DNA from: Astrothelium macrocarpum
Taxonomy: Eukaryota > Ascomycota > Dothideomycetes > Trypetheliales > Trypetheliaceae
Direction of reading: 5' to 3'
Length of the DNA: 64,000 nucleotides
Assembly (NCBI GenBank): GCA_021030915.1
Contig: JAGEMR010000040.1
Span: forward strand, 62,001 to 126,000
Below, one piece after another: positions 12,221-24,380 of this stretch. The notes under the pieces are model-generated. The model was not told the DNA's origin. It saw nothing but the letters and a program-made list of their open reading frames with translations, and ran no database searches. The position numbers were made by a program, and so were the translations under genes. The stretch's first letter is position 1, and each line of letters starts with the position of its first letter.

Positions 12221-12766
12221 ATGTCTTCACGACCGATCGCCACAATGCCTTTTGCTCCCACCCCATCGTCGCCGATATCGGCCGGCTCACCGACTGGCTT
12301 CACTTCTTCCCCTAGTAGCTTCACTGCCTCACCTCGAAGCTTCAACTCTTCTCCTAGTGGCTTTGGCGCTTCGCCCAATGGCTTCACACCTTCGCCCACA
12401 GACTCCATGCTTGATATCTTTCCCCGATACTTATCAAGCACCATCGCACCAGGACCTTCATGTGCTTTCCCGAGCTGGCCATCTGGAAAGTCGCTTGCTT
12501 CCTTCCCTGGCAGTACCCCTAGCGCGTTTATCAGTGACGAGGATCTCTTCCCAGAAGATCTTGACGGTGACGAGATTGACGTGAGATCTGCAACATTATT
12601 GCGCGAGGCTCCGGCACCTCCAAGAATGCGTCCTGTTCCTGCTCCAGCAATGGTCCGTCGACCGCAACCAGAGAAGCCCAGGAAGCGAACGCGCAGTGCG
12701 ACGAAGCCGAAGCGATCGTCGAAGCCAATGAAGACTATCGCGGAAACAGCCGAAGAGCTAGAGTGA
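12221..12766 (+). CDS. Small Ser/Pro-rich protein with tandem SPxxFxx heptads
   Basis: A 181-residue protein without recognised domain. Residues about 15-60 contain five near-perfect tandem heptads of pattern S-P-x-[GS]-F-x-x (SPTGFTS, SPSSFTA, SPRSFNS, SPSGFGA, SPNGFTP) plus a degenerate sixth. The middle holds an acidic patch (ISDEDLFPEDLDGDE), and the C-terminus is strongly basic (RKRTRSATKPKRSSK), a likely nuclear signal. Every heptad supplies an SP dipeptide, so the region is a candidate multi-site target of proline-directed kinases. A CT-rich leader and an ATG directly after CATCATA support this start; the open frame extends 57 codons further upstream but without an ATG. Function unknown. 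Confidence 0.75.
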   Translation: MSSRPIATMPFAPTPSSPISAGSPTGFTSSPSSFTASPRSFNSSPSGFGASPNGFTPSPTDSMLDIFPRYLSSTIAPGPSCAFPSWPSGKSLASFPGSTPSAFISDEDLFPEDLDGDEIDVRSATLLREAPAPPRMRPVPAPAMVRRPQPEKPRKRTRSATKPKRSSKPMKTIAETAEELE

Positions 12767-15594
12767 AAGGCCAAATGAATCTTGCGTTCCCGATGAAATG
12801 AGATTGAAATCTGTCTCCAACATCTTCGCGATCTTCCGTCGATCGACCTATCAATATTAGTCTCTGAGACGCCTGGGTCTCAGCTCGAGGCCTCATTCTT
12901 AATCACGTCGTCCGATACAAAGGCAGCCGCACTTCCGACCGTGGAAAAAATATCACAGAGTGAATATACCCTTATTGGTGGGAGGGCTGCTCTCGCAATT
13001 GGTTGTACCATGGGAGCGAACTTCCGATAAGTGAGCGGGAGTTGCTGTGGTGAAATAGCTTCCAGCTTATTATCTTAGCCTGGCACTGGATGTGTTCACG
13101 CACACCGTCACAGCGGAACTGGGTACGCAGAAGGTCTGGACGAATGTGCACAAGCCACTGTCACAGCATAAGCGGATTCACGGTCGCGCTGCACATGTGC
13201 TCCGAAGCGGAGTCCGAAAACGTGACCAGAACAGAGAGGGGGTGGTTGAAGAGACCAGTTCCAGGGAGATGGGTTCAACCGCCATGGGTTAATCTGGAAT
13301 TGGTATCATGAATTTCCTAGTCTTTTTTTCCTCTGCATCAAAATTGTACGGCCTACTGCAAGGCACTCATCATGTTTTAGCGAAAAGATACCCCACGCAT
13401 TCATGCATCTGTTGGAGTTTTGGCTTCTAGAAGTTCGGCACCTTGCCTTAGTCATCTCATGACTTGGACAAGTCGGCGGCGGAAGGGAGATCCGCGAGCC
13501 AAAATAAGCGTGGGCGCTTAGAAGGATTTTGTAAATATGCAAGATATCAACAATCCATGTCCCAGTATATTAGCACATCTGCGACCCTGCCTTAATGTGA
13601 TTACTAGTGCTGCCAATACTGCTCCTTTGGCGCATCTCAAATCATGTACGAAATATATGAGCTGGCATGTTAGCTGGCATCATTACGAGATCCTTTGCAC
13701 CGTAATGAACGACGAAAAGCTAAAAATACGCTACCATTTTTTGGGTTTCGCAGAGAAGAACGAACCGAAATTATCAGCGAAGGGGCTTCTGCAGCGGTCG
13801 CTCCCGTATGAAATTGCAACGGCCGAAGCAATCTTTGACGGACCGTCACCCCCGTGCTGTTTAGTAGGGAGCGGGCCCCCAGATTGCGATCTTCTCTAAC
13901 GCACAACATCTGCGGAGCGAAGATCGAGGTCGGTTGGCCAGACTATCTACGCTTAGGCCCGCGACCAGCTCCACGCCTGGGGTAGAGTATTTGTGATACT
14001 ACCATGACTTATTGTTCTGCAGCGATGTGAACGTGTTTGTCGTTCAACGGGGCGGACAAGACCCCACACTGGGCGACCCCACCACGCCTCATCCCAATTG
14101 AGCGGATGGGATGAGATCAAAGTCTCCGGGATACAGTGGTGCGGGCAACGTTGACTCGGGCATCGCTAACGAAATAGTGAGGCCGTGGCGGTCGATCCTG
14201 GACGGGCACGACAGCGAACGCAGTTGATGCTGTCGAGAACGTAGGCCGAGGATGGCATCTCAATGGGTACAGGCGCAATGCAAGGACAGCGATCCTGTCA
14301 AGCCCGCTGGGAGCCAAAGCAACGGGCGCCGGAAAAAGCTGCGGCACATACAACAATTTCCAAAACAACAAATATCTTCGCGAATGTGGGCTGGCCGTCG
14401 GCTGCGACGGAGCAGCGATTCAACGACGGTCTCGAAGAGGGCCCTTTGGGGGGGCTTTGACAGGCTGAAAAGCAGTTGGTGTTTTGGCACCCGACGGGTC
14501 CTACCCAGGGAAAGTGAGCGCCCTGCGGACAGCAGGCCAGGTGCCCACGTTGATTGGCAGGATGGTGGTGTGATGGAGCGCCGAGAGCTGCAGCCGCCCA
14601 GCACAAGAGCTTCGGCTTGTTGCTGCTCTGATCCAATCGCGGCCAGCAGCAGGCTGGATGCTTCCGCTGTCCCCTCGTCATCCCTGCTCCCGTTCCTGAT
14701 AGTCCCTCCAACGGCGTCCACCCAGCGTCCACCCAGCGTCGACCGTCACGATGCTGCGTGAGCAGAAAAGCACGCTGCACATGAAACCCAGCCTCTCGCA
14801 CATGGGATGCTTCCAGAGGAGGGGCTTTGAGCGGTCGTGGGCGATTGAAAGGCCCCGACCAGCTCGCAGTGCTGCTCCTCGAGTCCTCCCATCGGATGCC
14901 CTAGAAAGACAGGCCCCCTCTGGACGGGCAATTTGACTGTGCGTGGCAACGCTCTTTTCTTGTCCTCTCATCCTCCTTACCCCGGTTCTCATGCGCCCCG
15001 TTTTGGCGCCTTTTCCCTTGTCAAGCTCAGATCAGTGGACCCTGTAGACCAGCCCAGGAAGCGTCCCAGGCCGGTGGCAATCATCGCTGGATGTACGGCT
15101 GCTATGCTTCACTGTAGACGCCGAATCCTGATTCGCACTGTCGCTGTGATTACGCAGTGGCACATCTCCTTTCTGCTATCTTCCCTCTTCAGTACTCGTC
15201 CTCCGCTTCGGTCCCAAGCTGCACCGTAAAAAAACTGCTGTACCTCGACGCACTATAATCCCCAGAGCGGGCGCATGCAGACTTACATTGCTACCCGCCA
15301 AGCGATCCCTGCCAGCTGCGTGGGATGCCCCAGACTACCACCTTGAACGCCCGCTCTATTGAGTTACATATTGCATCTCGGGCACGCTGTGTGCTGTACC
15401 CGCTTAGCGCGGACTGAAGGGTAAAGTACCTCTCTCATACGCTTACACTACAAAGTTTCTCCTTTCTCCGCAAAGCTTCTATTCTCGGCGCCAATTGCTA
15501 TACATGCTCCGTATAGCGACAATTGATGAGCCTGAGCGTCCTGTTCGCAATTGACTGACTGGAGTCGCACCAGAAAGTCAATTGATCCGAGACA
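12767..15594. other. Long gene-poor region, 2.8 kb
   Basis: No supportable gene. GC content rises towards 14000-15100, where open frames appear on both strands by composition alone. An 11-bp unit is repeated twice at 14716-14737. The segment from about 15230 to 15594 is probably promoter and leader of the WD40 gene. A long non-coding transcript is possible but nothing in the sequence proves one. Confidence 0.45.
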
Positions 15595-18500
15595 ATGTCG
15601 ATCGGCCACGTCTCGAGGTCAACATCGAGAAGTTCGAACCGCTCACGAGGAGATTCTGCTCCGTTACCTCCTGCGCCGAGCATCACACCATTCACAGACG
15701 GCTCCGACTTTGAACCCTGCGCCGCCACTGCTTCATTCTTCCTCTACGCCCAACGGAACACGATCCTATGTCTCCATCACGACACGCTTGCGGTCGAACG
15801 TCGCTTCGACAAGCATCGCGAGGATGTAGTGTGGATTGCTGTCGACAATGTGAGCGAACGCGGTGCAGGACGACATGTTGTCAGCTATGATGTTGGACAG
15901 ACGGCGATTGTCTGGGATCTCCTGACTGGAGACGAGATTGCTCGCTTTGCAGCGTACGAGCAGATTAAGGTCGCTGCTTGGCTGCGCAATGGAAATATAG
16001 CTTTTGGTTTGCGACTCCTCAATTGTGACGTTGACGTTAACGAGACTGACAAAGATCAAGGCAACGTTCAAGGCAATGTCATTTTGTTTGAGCCATCAAC
16101 GTCAGAGCACATTTCAGCCAGAACCATCTTCGACCCGGTCACCGCCCTGGCACCAGCTGCAGACTGCCGCACGTTTGCTATTGGGTATGAAATACGCCAC
16201 TTGAACATCGGGCAATGTACTAATCCGGTCTACAGGTATTTGAATGGGTCGATATTAATCGCAGCACTTCAGCCTTCATTTACAATATTACATACACTTA
16301 CAACTTCAAGAGCACCATCACAAATTACCGGTCTCGCCTGGCATGCCTCGTCTTCGAAACAGAAATCTGAAATGTTGGCGACGCAAACTTTGGATGGGGA
16401 TTTGCGGGTGTGGAGCGTACCGAAGCCTCCCCACTCAGACCCGCCAAACATTATTCGAGTTCTCAGCCGATCGGAGTTTCGACAGCCGGGTCCTTGCTGG
16501 TTTGCATGGTCCAAAAATGGTCGACTAATTCAATATGCTGAAGGGTATGTCTGAATGTGCAATTTGTGAATTACTCGATTTGTCTCTCCCCCCTGTCAAC
16601 TGAGTATAGGTAATTTTGGGTAATTTAAACTAACCTCACCTTAGGGAAACCCGGGCTTGGGATGTGAGAACAAAGAGAGTTACATTTGATGTTGTGCCCA
16701 CTATTGAAGGGATCAATGCTATCGCAAATTACGGTCCTACCGCAACGCTTTTTACTCTGGGTCGAAACCATACTGTCCAACAGTATGACCTCAACCCCTC
16801 ATCGACACCAATTCTTGTCGCAGATGTTCAGCATGTGCCTGCTAACGCTCCACCCTCTCCCCCTGACTCAGTAGAAGAACACAAGCACCAACAGCAGACG
16901 CCTGCCACTGCTATTGCTACTTCAGCACCCGCACTGCCGATTCACATCGATGCAGAGAGTGAAGAGGAAGGGGTCACCATTTCACCTCTACAGAAGATTG
17001 CTGAAGAGATGGATCAGCTTGAAGAGGAACGTCGTGATAGAGTCGGACCGCTAAGTCCTTCGTCTAGTAGTAGAGCATCAGTGAGCTCACGAGGGTCTGG
17101 AGGACAACGCAGCAGGAGCAATAACCCTCGTCGACACGAACGGAAGCATTCCTCCAGGGCATCGGAGGCTTCTACTGGTGACAGCACTGTTTTCTCGTAT
17201 GGTTCGTCACTTCGCAGTGGGCATGAGAGCATATCAATTCGCTCGACATCCTCCGCTGCCTCGTACAAATCGTCAGGACTGCGGAATCAAATTCTGCGAA
17301 GCCCAGAAGATGTTCAGCCACCAGCTAAAATGGACCTTTTTCCTTTTGTAAAGGCTCGGCTCAGCGAAGTTCCTTTTCGGCCTCCACATTACGGCGACTC
17401 TCCCAAGACTACTGACTTTCTCAGACAACAGATGCTCAGCGTAGTCTTTGGATGGGATGATGACATTGAGGACCTCATTCGTGACGAATGTAAGTTGAAT
17501 TATTCTGCTCGCATTTGTTGAAACTCTAACCTCGTGTAGTGGCCAGGCATCCTCCAGGCTCGCCAAGTAGTGTGGTACTTTCCAAGTGGCTGGGAGACCT
17601 GAGCGCCGACACCATGGCAGCAATGGTAGGCTCTGAATCAATGGCTGCTTCTGACTGGATGCTTTTAGCATTAAGTTCGATGGGGTTGGATTCGCAAAAG
17701 AAGGTCGGCGAAGCGTTTGTACAACGCCTCCTTCAAAAGGGTGACGTACATCCTGCAGTTGCCATCGTTCTTGGGCTTGGTGAGATGAACGAAGCCGTGG
17801 AGATTTACGTCTCACAGAAATACTATATGGAAGCTGTGCTTCTCACCTGCCTTATTTTCCCTGCAGACTGGCAGCGACAATCTCATTTGGTCAGGAAATG
17901 GGGAGAAGTTGCTGTCGCTCATGGACAACCAGAACTCGCTGTTAGATGCTTCTCTTGCACCAGCATTGAAACATCGGACATGTGGTTCTCTCCTCGTGCA
18001 CAAGATGCCGTTTTTCATGCGCAAAAAGAGCAAGTCCTTGGTCCTGCTATGCTCAGCCCTCAGCTTTCGCCTCCAATCACGGGACAGTCAAGAGTAGCTG
18101 CTATGAACTCATCTTTGAAGCTCATCACCTCATTCAATAAAGGGCATGACTCAGAAGCTACCAATGGAGCTTCATCCGCGCTCGGTGTCGGTGTCACTCC
18201 AATTGCTGAATCTGCAATCTCACCTGGTGGTGCAAGTGCATATCTACGACCGAGCGCGAGAGATCCATCTTCGGCTCGCACTGCTACTCCGGGAGGATTC
18301 AACAGAAGGCGATTTCCCTCAAGAGACACGCCGCGAGTTGCAGCATTACAAGAAGCTACCCCTCTGGCAAATCCTTCAAAGCCTCTTCTCCCTGTATCAC
18401 CTGCAGATGCTCTTTTGCAGGGCGATCTACCTGAACAAGCCTCTGCAGTCCCCCATACTAGGAAAAGCTCTTTGAGTTCCAAATCTAGCAACAGCGGTGT

Positions 18501-21039
18501 CTTGCCTACGCTGAGTCCTTCGGTGTACGAACCACCTACTGCAGTGAAAAATAGGCCTTCAAGATCTGAAAGTCTACCATCTCCCGCCTCTGGTGTTTTT
18601 ACCAGACTCAAGGAACAGTCCCAATCGCGATCACGTGGGGCATCAAGAGACCGAAAACCAGAAAATCTTCATGTCGAAGTTATGAGGACTGTTATTACTG
18701 AAGATGCTCCATCTACTGCCATGCTGAGCTCAGTACCTACAACCTCTGGATTGACCTCTGTATCTGGCGCTCACAGCGACTATGCAAGTCCACAGCTAAC
18801 GGGCAACAGCATGGCAAGCACGAAAGCAAGAAGTATTGACAAATACATTAGTAGCCTTGAGGAAGCCAATTACCACGCCAAACGTCAAAGGGCTGAGAGC
18901 CGTCAGCGCTCTGCTCGATCTGCGAGTCGCAATGGAAAACGTGAAAATGCTGACGACCGAGGCCGCTCTGGAGCTCGATACATCAAACCTGCGAAACGCT
19001 CTCCGTCCTCTCCCGTTCCAATGTCTCCAGATGAGTCCTACCTACGTGGTCAAGAAATAAAGCAGGACGAAGATTATTATCGTGTCACATCTCCTGTTGA
19101 ATCTATTGGACGCGGGCGGAGTCGTAGCCATATCCGAAACGGCGCTTCGAGACCACGAGCCGATTCCAAGGCCTCCAAAAGAGCCGAATCCCCGGATCGG
19201 CCAGCGCAAGCTCGTGCTGGTAGTAAAGCCGGACGGAGTCGTGGGGCCAGTCGTCAACGAAGCCCTGATAGTCGGTATGGTAAAGATGGACGTGGACGTA
19301 GCGAAGTTAGGGGCGAAGGCTCTGTGACGCGGTCTCCATCATCACCGCTACCCATGTCTCCTGAGTCCAAATATTACAAGGACGATGGCGCCAATGATCA
19401 AGGCCGCGTCAGACCGCGTCAGCGTAGCACAAGTCGACGTCCAGGAGAACGAGCCACAAGTTCGAGGAGACAACTATCTCCAGAGCGGGGCACACTTCGT
19501 GATGCCTCAACCAATCGAAAGCTCCGTTCAAGGGCAGGCAGCATCAATGACCGCGAATCCAGTCCTGATAGATCGCATGGTAGACAAGCATCTCGAAGCC
19601 GTATGCCAAAGCTTCAGACAACGTTCGAGGACCGCAAAGAGGCCTTGAGGCGCAAGGAATTGGCAGCAAAAGAACTCGAAGAGCGCCGTCTCTCGCTTGC
19701 CCGGCGGCCATCAGCTCCTGTTATTCCACTACCAGGCGAATTAGCAGGAATGAGGCCATCGGCAGGTAATCGGTCAGCAACCGAAATGGGAAACAGTCCA
19801 AATTCATTCTTCCCGTCCATGTCTGCGCTCACCGAGCGAGGCGGGCAGCGAAGCAATTCTGTAGACCCAGACGCCATGAATCGGTACAGCCATATCAAGG
19901 TCAGCGGAACCTCAACGTCGACGGCCCCGATTGGTCTTCCTGCGACACCAAGAGCTATGCGCCACCCTCGTTACATGGGAGCAGACCCGACTGAGCGCGA
20001 CAACATTCCAGCAGTCCCGGAGATACCAGCAAGTTATACACCTCAAGAGCAGTCGGCAGGAGACGAGTTGGCACCACTGCTACCCTCTAGTGTGTTTGGC
20101 CAAAAACCCGTTGATCCCCCAAGATCCGCTTCAGCCCCGGCGGAAGGTAAAAGTCCATCAAACCCTACGCCTGGATTACCTTCACATCCCGCTTTTAAGC
20201 CCAGCATCAGCACGCACGCCAGACGTGGCTCACATGCAAGGAAGCCATCTCAGCCTGAGACATTGACAAACACGACGTACAAGCAGCCAAGTCCGCCAAT
20301 TGTCACTGCCAGTATCGATGAGACCTTACACGAGGACCAGGTTGTTATTGTCGAGGATGCGGATGAATCTTTCTTTCCACCGGTGCTTGACGAACTGAGG
20401 CACTTGGCAACACCGCCACCACCTCCACCTCCACCGAGCATTTACCAAACACACCAACATTCTGGCAGCGTCAACAGTCTTGGCGTCATCAGTATTGGAA
20501 TTGAGGATCAGCCTCGCCATGCCTCTCCGGTAGCTGCTAATCCAAGCGAAGTCGCCAAAGCCCGTGGCGGATCGGAGATGCACTCCACTGGTCCCACCCC
20601 CAGCGGGTCCCCCAACATGCACAGGCGCGGTCGTAACAGCGTGAGCGACAACATCGGAAGCCGTATTCGTGGCGTCGCTGAGCGCATGCGGAGCACAAGC
20701 CGCTCTCGCAACAAATCTCCCCCCATTGAGTCCTTCACTCCATCGCCATACGAGACCGTCTTACCTCCGATCCCGTTCGGACGACACGGCAGCGAGGGCC
20801 GAGCCAAGTCACCACTGGAGACTATCGCCGATAGCATTGACAACAATCACGCACGCGGGCAGATGTTGCCACCACCTCCACCCCCAGTACCTGCTGAGCA
20901 TTACTGTGACGGGGCAAAACCTCCATCGCGAAACAATGGATTCCAGGGTTACAAGCACCCCAAGGAAGTCCGCGCGAACATGCCGCCGGACTCCATTCAG
21001 GCTGGTGTTTATTTACCTTCTGAGAGCGGCATGATCTAG
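15595..21039 (+). CDS. Large WD40-repeat protein with long disordered SR/proline-rich tail
   Basis: Predicted 1,764-residue scaffold. Exons are 15595-16544, 16645-17489 and 17540-21039, all phase-checked. The first 400 residues hold WD40 units, visible as TAIVWDLLTGDEIARF, DGDLRVWSVP and ETRAWDVRTKRV. A helical region around residues 570-750 (FVKARLSEVPF, ASDWMLLALSSMG, AVAIVLGLGEMNEAVEIYVSQ) looks like a TPR/alpha-solenoid of the kind found C-terminal to WD40 propellers in trafficking or Gemin5-like proteins. The last 1,000 residues are low-complexity: RS dipeptides, two copies of a RSPSSPxPMSPxxxY motif, and polyproline runs. A family name cannot be given with confidence; a conserved fungal scaffold is the safest description. 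Confidence 0.85.
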
Positions 21040-22011
21040 GCCACAGCCATTCATCAAGAATGTTCTGTATGGATTCTATGGGCACAGGATGAATCTAGTA
21101 CAGTTCGAATCTTTTTATTGTTTGAATACCACTTGGTAGCCACCAACACTACAGAAACGACAGCCACGACCACGTTTTCATTGCATCCATCCACACTCTA
21201 CTCTCCTTCGATTTTGCGTACCTCTGATACCCTTCTTTCGTACGGGTACCGCAGCTGAAGTACTTTGACTCCTCGTTAGGAGCCTGCATGAGCGGACCGC
21301 ATCGTTGACGGCGTTTTATTTTATCTTCCTAGTCTCTCCTTCTACACTGTTTAACTATCATCGTTACTCTTTTGACCTTAGTGTTAGCGTTTGAAGTTAC
21401 GATGTCTTTGCTGTTTGCCTTGTTCATGGTGTTCTGCTTCAACTGCTCATATTTCACTGCAATCATTGGATATTACTTAACGGCCTCCTAACTACTATTG
21501 TATCTTTTCAACACTTTCATTATGAGAGAAAAGGAAAAGCGGTTAAACTACAGGTTTGCCTCACGGCACAAATCATGTTTGCATCGAGCTACTGTTATTC
21601 TATCTACGATTGCTTCAGCCTATCGAAGCAAGAAAGCGCTTGGAGACCTTCTTGGTGGAGGACCATATGATGATGATGTATTTAGTTTGGATGTTGGCTC
21701 TTCCTTCTTCCAATACTTGGTCGGGGAAGGCCGGTTACTATTAGCGTTAATATGAATGATGACCCTTAGATCGATCAATGCTCCCCGCTGATGGTTGCGC
21801 ATAGTTTGTCACAGCCTGACTGGTTTCGTATGAAGCTATTCATCTACTCGTGTCAATCACACACAGCCTCGCTCATATATGAGCACATCTTTCTAACCCT
21901 CAATCTCTTATTGAGGCCAGTATGACCACTTCTCTAATGCAGCACCATTGGTCAAAATCACCCAACACACAAAAATCAAGTAAACCATCGCCCACCCATC
22001 ACTCACACCTC
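21040..22011. other. Convergent intergenic region
   Basis: 3' flanks of the WD40 gene and of UPF3 meet here. No gene seen. Confidence 0.5.
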
Positions 22012-24015
22012 TCAACCCGCCGCACTCGCTTCCGCCCCTGCTCCCTTCGTCCCCACTCCCGACGCACTCTCCGCACCATCCGCCTTCCCCACCGCCTGCT
22101 GTCCTCCTTGACCTTGCAAACTCTGCTCCACCCCTCTCCCCCTCGCAGCCCCCCCACCCCTAACCACACCGCCCCTCGCCAGCGCACCTCCGCCCCTCCC
22201 CCTCCCGCGCCCCGCCCCTCCCCTCGCGCTTCCTCCGCCCCCACCACCACCACTTTTACCGCCGCCCTCCTTGCGCTCGAGCACGACCACGCCGCCCTCG
22301 GCGACCTTGACGGGGCTCGCGCGCATGGCGCGGCGCAGACCCTCGACGTCCTCGAACTCGGCGTACGCGAAGCCCTTGCGCTTGTCGATCTCCACGAAGC
22401 GCACGGCGCCGAAGGCCGATAGCGCCGTGTGCAGCAGCGGCTCGGTGATGCCTTGCGAGGGGTTGGCGTGCTTGAGGAAGGCGTGCGGGGTTGTTGGGTT
22501 CGGGCCGGAGGGGGAGGAGGATGGAGTGCTGGTGGTGCCGGGGGTGCTGGTGTTGGTGCTGGTGGGTTGTTGGATTTGGGGTGGGGCTTTGGGGGAGTTG
22601 CGGAGACCGCGGGGGGGTAGAGGGGAGGGGTGGGAGGGGCCGGTGGGGATGGATTTGGTGGATTGTTGGGGGGTCGATTTGGAGGCGAGTGTGATAGAAG
22701 GAGTGGTGGTATTGGGGTCGGCGGAGGTCTTGGAGGTTGAGTTGGGTGAGGCGAGGGAGGCGTGTTGGGCCAGTGGAGAGCTCTGTGGTTTGTGGCCGCC
22801 ACGGGAGGGCTTGGTGGAGCGGAATGAACGCGGTTGATTCTCCGGCTGCTTATCTGAAATTGGGGACGAGGAAGTGGCGGTCGCGGTTGTTTCGGTAGTT
22901 TGCGAGGGTGTTGTTGGTGTTGCTGTTCGACGTGGCCTGGGACTTGGACCTGCGAGACCCAGATCTCGCTGGACCATCTGTGCAGCAAGTCTTGCATTGC
23001 CTCTTTCGCGCCTTCTTTCTGCGGCTGGCGCTGCGGGTGGTGTGGCTGGTTTGGCAGGTCCAGTCGTCTCTGTAGCAGGCGAGCCTTCACGAGCCGCAGT
23101 ACTTTCCTTGTTTAGAACTTTGACAGCTTCTTTTGCAGCCTTCTCTTTCTCTACGCGAGAATGTCGGCCATGCTTCCGATCAACGGATGCAGTGGCCTCT
23201 TTAGAAGTTTTGGAGGGGGTTTTCTTATCTCCAGCTTTCTCAGTGGCATTTTCTTTGGAGGTCTGACGTGAATGCTTGGTGCCCTTAGCAGCAGGTGGCT
23301 TATCCTTCTTTGCTTTCATTTCGCGCAGATGCTCGATCAGTGGAGTGGTCTTGATCTTTTCTTTCTCGGCAGTGCTTCCATCAGTATTATTATCAACAGT
23401 AGGTGGCTTTGTGATGGGGGTAGTAAGGCTTTCGAGGAAAGCGATAAAGTCGGCGTCCTGATCAATGGTGCCCTGACGAGGATCACGGCGCACTCTGCCG
23501 CTTGGGATTCGATTATATGGCGCAAACTCGACCGAAGGGGGGCCAATGAGAGAAGCATCCTTTGTCGTATTCTTGGCATCCTGAAAAGTTGTTGAGCGCA
23601 CTTTATCCGCAAGCAAAGTCAGATGGGACTGGCTCGTGAGGTGAAGATAGGCGCGTGAAGGCCGTGATGGTTTTGCAAGACTAGTAGAGTTACAGTCAGA
23701 CAAGCGAGAATGTCATGCTGTGGTAATGAAAGAATCATACTCTTTCGAGACTTTGCCACGGCGGTAGTTGATCCAATCTACCTTTTTGGCGCCAAGTTTC
23801 CATTCGTCACCCAAAGCTGAATCAAATTCTTCTTGAGTCAGGCCGGGTGGAAGCCTCCTTGTGACAAGCTTCAAGCGTGGGCCCTGTTCTTTCGCAGAGC
23901 GACGAGAGGCATCTTTACCCCCAGCGTTTTTCTGAAGAGTAGAGGCGGATATGGGAAGCAGACCACTGGCAGGGCCGGATTTTTTGGTGGTTGTAGGAGT
24001 GGAGACTGCGGCCAT
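22012..24015 (-). CDS. UPF3: Nonsense-mediated decay factor UPF3 with C-terminal second RRM-like segment and RGG tail
   Basis: Links the exon-junction or terminating ribosome to UPF2 in mRNA surveillance; 647 residues. Exon 1 is 24015-23741 and exon 2 is 23680-22012, in phase. The Smg4/UPF3 RNP-type domain spans residues about 40-165: RLKLVTRRLPPGLTQEEF, then KKVDWINYRRGK and, after the intron, SRAYLHLTSQ and PPSVEFAPYNRIP. The middle is charged and Ala/Lys/Glu rich. Near the C-terminus an RRM-like unit appears (LLHTALSAFGAVRFVEI and KGFAYAEFEDVEGLRRAM) followed by a Gly/Arg-rich tail. This last third has extreme GC content and strand asymmetry. The ATG at 24015 is preferred; 24075 is an in-frame alternative. 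Confidence 0.88.
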
Positions 24016-24380
24016 GGATGCTTCACGCACTCCGTCGGCGAGACAATTATATTGATGAAAGATTCGATTCAGCACAAAAGATTCGGAGCTAAGTCAGGGT
24101 GGTGTGGGCAGGTTTATTAAATGGTGGTAGTGGTCATGGCGGGGGTCACCGAAAATGCGGAGGAGCTCCTTCATCCTATCAAAGCCCGTCTGAGTTCAAC
24201 ATCATTCGCCATTCAACTTCTTTTCCATTGTGATTTGATTTGCAACAATACTCGGTCTCGATAATTCAATACTATTGCATAGCAAAAGCCTTCTTTTGCG
24301 CTTCTCTTCCCTGCTCCTCTCCCCAACCATCTCGAGTCCTTTTCCATCTCAAGCCAGTAATCATCTTCTAATCGTTCAAC
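24016..24380. promoter_or_regulatory. Divergent promoter region, UPF3 / PP6 phosphatase
   Basis: 365 bp separate the two start codons. The right half is CT-rich, typical of fungal promoters near transcription starts. No clear TATA box. Confidence 0.45.

Noticed and set aside
14716..14737. Tandem 11-bp repeat
   Set aside because: Only two copies; too little for a meaningful repeat.
14252..14801. Overlapping open frames of 150-170 codons on both strands
   Set aside because: The region is GC-rich and the frames coexist on opposite strands with no recognisable features; composition explains them.
20410..20445. Polyproline codon run in the WD40 gene as possible microsatellite
   Set aside because: Ordinary low-complexity coding sequence in a disordered tail.
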